Assembly (NCBI GenBank): GCA_943333015.1
Contig: CALQRR010000080.1
Location: forward strand, 1-7,141
Length of the DNA stretch: 7,141 bases
Reading direction: 5' to 3'
Source of the DNA: Chitinophaga pinensis
Lineage (GTDB): Bacteria > Bacteroidota > Bacteroidia > M30B66
Numbering within the stretch: the first letter of the stretch is position 1; every line of letters begins with the position of its first letter. Shown piece after piece: positions 5,703-7,141 of the stretch. The notes beneath the pieces were generated by a model. It did not search any database and was not told the DNA's origin. It worked only from the letters and a program-made list of their open reading frames with translations. The translations under genes and the position numbers were made by a program.

Positions 5703-6548
5703 ATGGAAAGGAATAAAAAACAGATGGATTCCGCTGGACGATCGCTTGAAGCATCCTGGACATTACAGACATTTGAAGGCATTCATTCGTTGGAACTGAA
5801 TCGGAATGTTCATGTGGATGTTTTCCTTCCGCCAGGGTATGCTCAAGGGCATGATCTGCTTCCTGTGTTGATGTTAAACGACGGACAGGACAGTGATAAC
5901 ATGGGTTTGCTGGAAATTCTTAATGTGTTGTCGGATGAACAGTCGGTCGTTCCGTTTATTGTGATCGGAATTTTTTGTGGGGAACGTATTCAGGAATATG
6001 GGGTGGCCTCACGTGCCGATTACAAGAAACGTGGAAGTCGAGCAAAGGCATACAGTTCTTTTATTACCGACCATTTGTTTCCCTTTTTAGAATCCCAGTT
6101 TCGGGTAAAATCAACCACCGGTAAAAATGCAATTGCGGGATACTCTTTAGGAGGATTATCGGCGATGGATATTGCCTGGAATCATCCGGAGGTTTTCTCG
6201 TTTGCCGGTGCTTTTTCTGGAGCATTCTGGTGGAGAAAACGTGATCTTGATAAAGGATATACGGAAGCTGATCGCATCATGCATGCAGAAATCCATCATG
6301 GAACTTTTAAACCGGGTATGAAATTCTGGTTTCAGGCCGGCACGCAAGATGAAGCTGCTGATCGGAATAACAATGGCATTATTGACGCTATCGACGATAC
6401 GCTGGATCTTATATCGGCATTAATTACAAAAGGCTACAAACCATATTACGATGTTGTTTATCACGAAGTAAAAAACGGTAGACACGATGTTCCCACTTGG
6501 GGAAAAGCAATGCCATATTTTCTTCGTTGGGCATTTGGAAAGAAATAG
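5703..6548 (+). CDS. alpha/beta-hydrolase esterase (enterochelin-esterase/esterase D-like)
   Basis: This 281-residue protein belongs to the putative-esterase family (Fes/EstD/mycolyl-transferase type). Features in order are 'VDVFLPPGY' (38-46), 'LLPVLMLNDGQD' (52-63), the nucleophile elbow G-Y-S-L-G-G with Ser148 (146-151), the probable acid Asp216 in 'QAGTQDE', and the catalytic His261 in 'GRHDVPTW', so the triad is complete. An acidic loop 'DRNNNGIIDAIDD' (220-232) has Ca-binding-loop-like spacing (D220, N222, N224, G225, I227, D228, D231); I recall similar loops in Bacteroidota relatives. There is no signal peptide, so it should act in the cytoplasm. Relatives hydrolyse esters of siderophores, thioesters of glutathione (S-formylglutathione) or acyl groups. 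Its divergent position beside gamma-glutamyl-type ligases leaves open a shared pathway, but that is inference. The substrate is unknown. Confidence 0.92.
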   Translation: MERNKKQMDSAGRSLEASWTLQTFEGIHSLELNRNVHVDVFLPPGYAQGHDLLPVLMLNDGQDSDNMGLLEILNVLSDEQSVVPFIVIGIFCGERIQEYGVASRADYKKRGSRAKAYSSFITDHLFPFLESQFRVKSTTGKNAIAGYSLGGLSAMDIAWNHPEVFSFAGAFSGAFWWRKRDLDKGYTEADRIMHAEIHHGTFKPGMKFWFQAGTQDEAADRNNNGIIDAIDDTLDLISALITKGYKPYYDVVYHEVKNGRHDVPTWGKAMPYFLRWAFGKK

Positions 6549-6564
6549 TCCTCCATATTCCGGT

Positions 6565-6644
6565 AAAATCTTCGACATTTAATTCTGTTGTGGTTGCTGA
6601 ATCTTAAACGTTTATTGAGATGAAAACAAGTAAACGAAGATTTT
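6565..6644. repeat. 10-bp inverted repeat enclosing a palindrome upstream of truA
   Basis: AAAATCTTCG (6565-6574) and CGAAGATTTT (6635-6644) are perfect inverted repeats separated by 60 nt. Inside them lies a perfect 10-bp palindrome, TAAACGTTTA (6605-6614). The block fills the 129-bp gap between the esterase stop and the truA start. It could be a structured truA leader, the esterase 3' end, or a pair of protein sites. The 3' arm ends in TTTT, but with so long a loop it is a poor intrinsic terminator. Confidence 0.45.
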
Positions 6645-6677
6645 CAATCAGTGTATTTTAATCCCCTAAACAACCCT

Positions 6678-7141
6678 ATGCGCTATTTTCTTCGACTTCG
6701 TTACAAGGGCACACATTATCATGGGTGGCAGTTTCAGACCAATGCCATTTCGATACAGGGTGTGGTAAATGATAAATTATCTCAGCTCCTAGAAGAAAAA
6801 ATCGAAACCGTTGGTTGTGGCAGAACCGATACTGGGGTGCATGCAGAAGAATATTATGCGCATTTTGATTGTGATCAAGATCTCGATACAAAGGCTCTGC
6901 TTGAAGCCCTCGCTGCTCAGCGTGTTCCCGGGATTGAATTCCGTGGTATCTCCAAGGTCGATGACCGCCTTCATGCCCGTTTCAGTGCCCTGAGCCGAAG
7001 CTATGAATACAGAATTACACGCAGCCTAAATCCGTTTTTAAAAGGAAGAACCTTTTACGTTCACGATGAAATTGATCTCGATCTTCTTCGTAAAGTGACA
7101 GCCGATTTACTAGGTACCCATGATTTTGCAGCATTTTCGAA
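6678..7141 (+). CDS. truA: tRNA pseudouridine(38-40) synthase TruA, N-terminal part (3' end outside window)
   Basis: The frame opens at ATG 6678 and runs 154 codons off the window end, out of an expected length of about 250. The protein begins 'MRYFLRLRYKGTHYHGWQ', the standard TruA N-terminus. It carries the catalytic motif 'GCGRTDTGVHA' with Asp51 as the nucleophile that attacks the uridine. Downstream are 'LHARFSALSRSYEYRI' (98-113) and 'LLGTHDFAAFS' (144-154), both conserved in TruA. The enzyme isomerises uridines 38-40 in the anticodon arm of many tRNAs and acts as a cytoplasmic dimer. It is housekeeping and unrelated to the ligase cassette; it probably has its own promoter in the 129-bp gap before it, although I could not pick out a convincing one. 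Confidence 0.97.
   Translation, partial: MRYFLRLRYKGTHYHGWQFQTNAISIQGVVNDKLSQLLEEKIETVGCGRTDTGVHAEEYYAHFDCDQDLDTKALLEALAAQRVPGIEFRGISKVDDRLHARFSALSRSYEYRITRSLNPFLKGRTFYVHDEIDLDLLRKVTADLLGTHDFAAFS

Noticed and set aside
6620..6661. Possible 13-residue leader peptide (MKTSKRRFSISVF) before truA
   Set aside because: It is too short to support, has no ribosome site, and has no regulatory amino-acid run of the attenuator kind.
1..7141. CRISPR arrays, tRNA/rRNA genes, insertion sequences
   Set aside because: No regularly spaced direct repeats, no cloverleaf with tRNA-type conserved arms, no rRNA-like sequence and no transposase or terminal-repeat pairs were seen.

Overview
The window looks like chromosomal DNA of a member of the Bacteroidota (Flavobacteriia/Cytophagia-like). 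The signs are moderately AT-rich coding sequence, mostly weak Shine-Dalgarno signals, a WG-repeat protein, promoter-like elements of the Bacteroidota TTG/TAnnTTTG kind, and an intergenic element resembling the Flavo-1 structured RNA. The assignment is an inference; no rRNA or other strong marker is present apart from the start of truA.

Layout. (1) Bases 1-705 (+): the 3' part of a WG-repeat protein. (2) 706-1066: an intergenic stretch holding a terminator-like hairpin and the Flavo-1-like RNA candidate. (3) 1067-5404 (-): four co-directional genes. In transcription order they are a RimK/glutathione-synthetase-like ATP-grasp ligase with a Lys/Ala-rich tail, a GCS2 (YbdK-type) carboxylate-amine ligase, a stand-alone class I glutamine amidotransferase-like protein, and a second, divergent ATP-grasp-like protein. 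A strong intrinsic-terminator hairpin lies between the first and second genes. The last two are only 2 bp apart. (4) 5405-5702: a divergent intergenic region with a candidate promoter and a perfect 8+8 bp palindrome ahead of the ligase genes, and a second imperfect inverted repeat ahead of the esterase. (5) 5703-6548 (+): an Fes/EstD-type alpha/beta-hydrolase esterase. (6) 6678-7141 (+): the first 154 codons of truA, a housekeeping tRNA pseudouridine synthase, cut by the window end.

How it may fit together. The minus-strand cassette combines three ATP-dependent carboxylate-amine (amide-bond) ligases with a glutamine amidotransferase/gamma-glutamyl-hydrolase-like enzyme, and an esterase is transcribed divergently next to it. 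GCS2 makes gamma-glutamyl-type amide bonds, ATP-grasp ligases add further amino acids or amines, and class I amidotransferase folds either supply ammonia or hydrolyse gamma-glutamyl bonds. The cassette therefore most likely makes or remodels a small peptide-like or gamma-glutamyl metabolite, or modifies a protein by peptide tagging. The product cannot be read from the sequence. This cassette is the most interesting part of the window.
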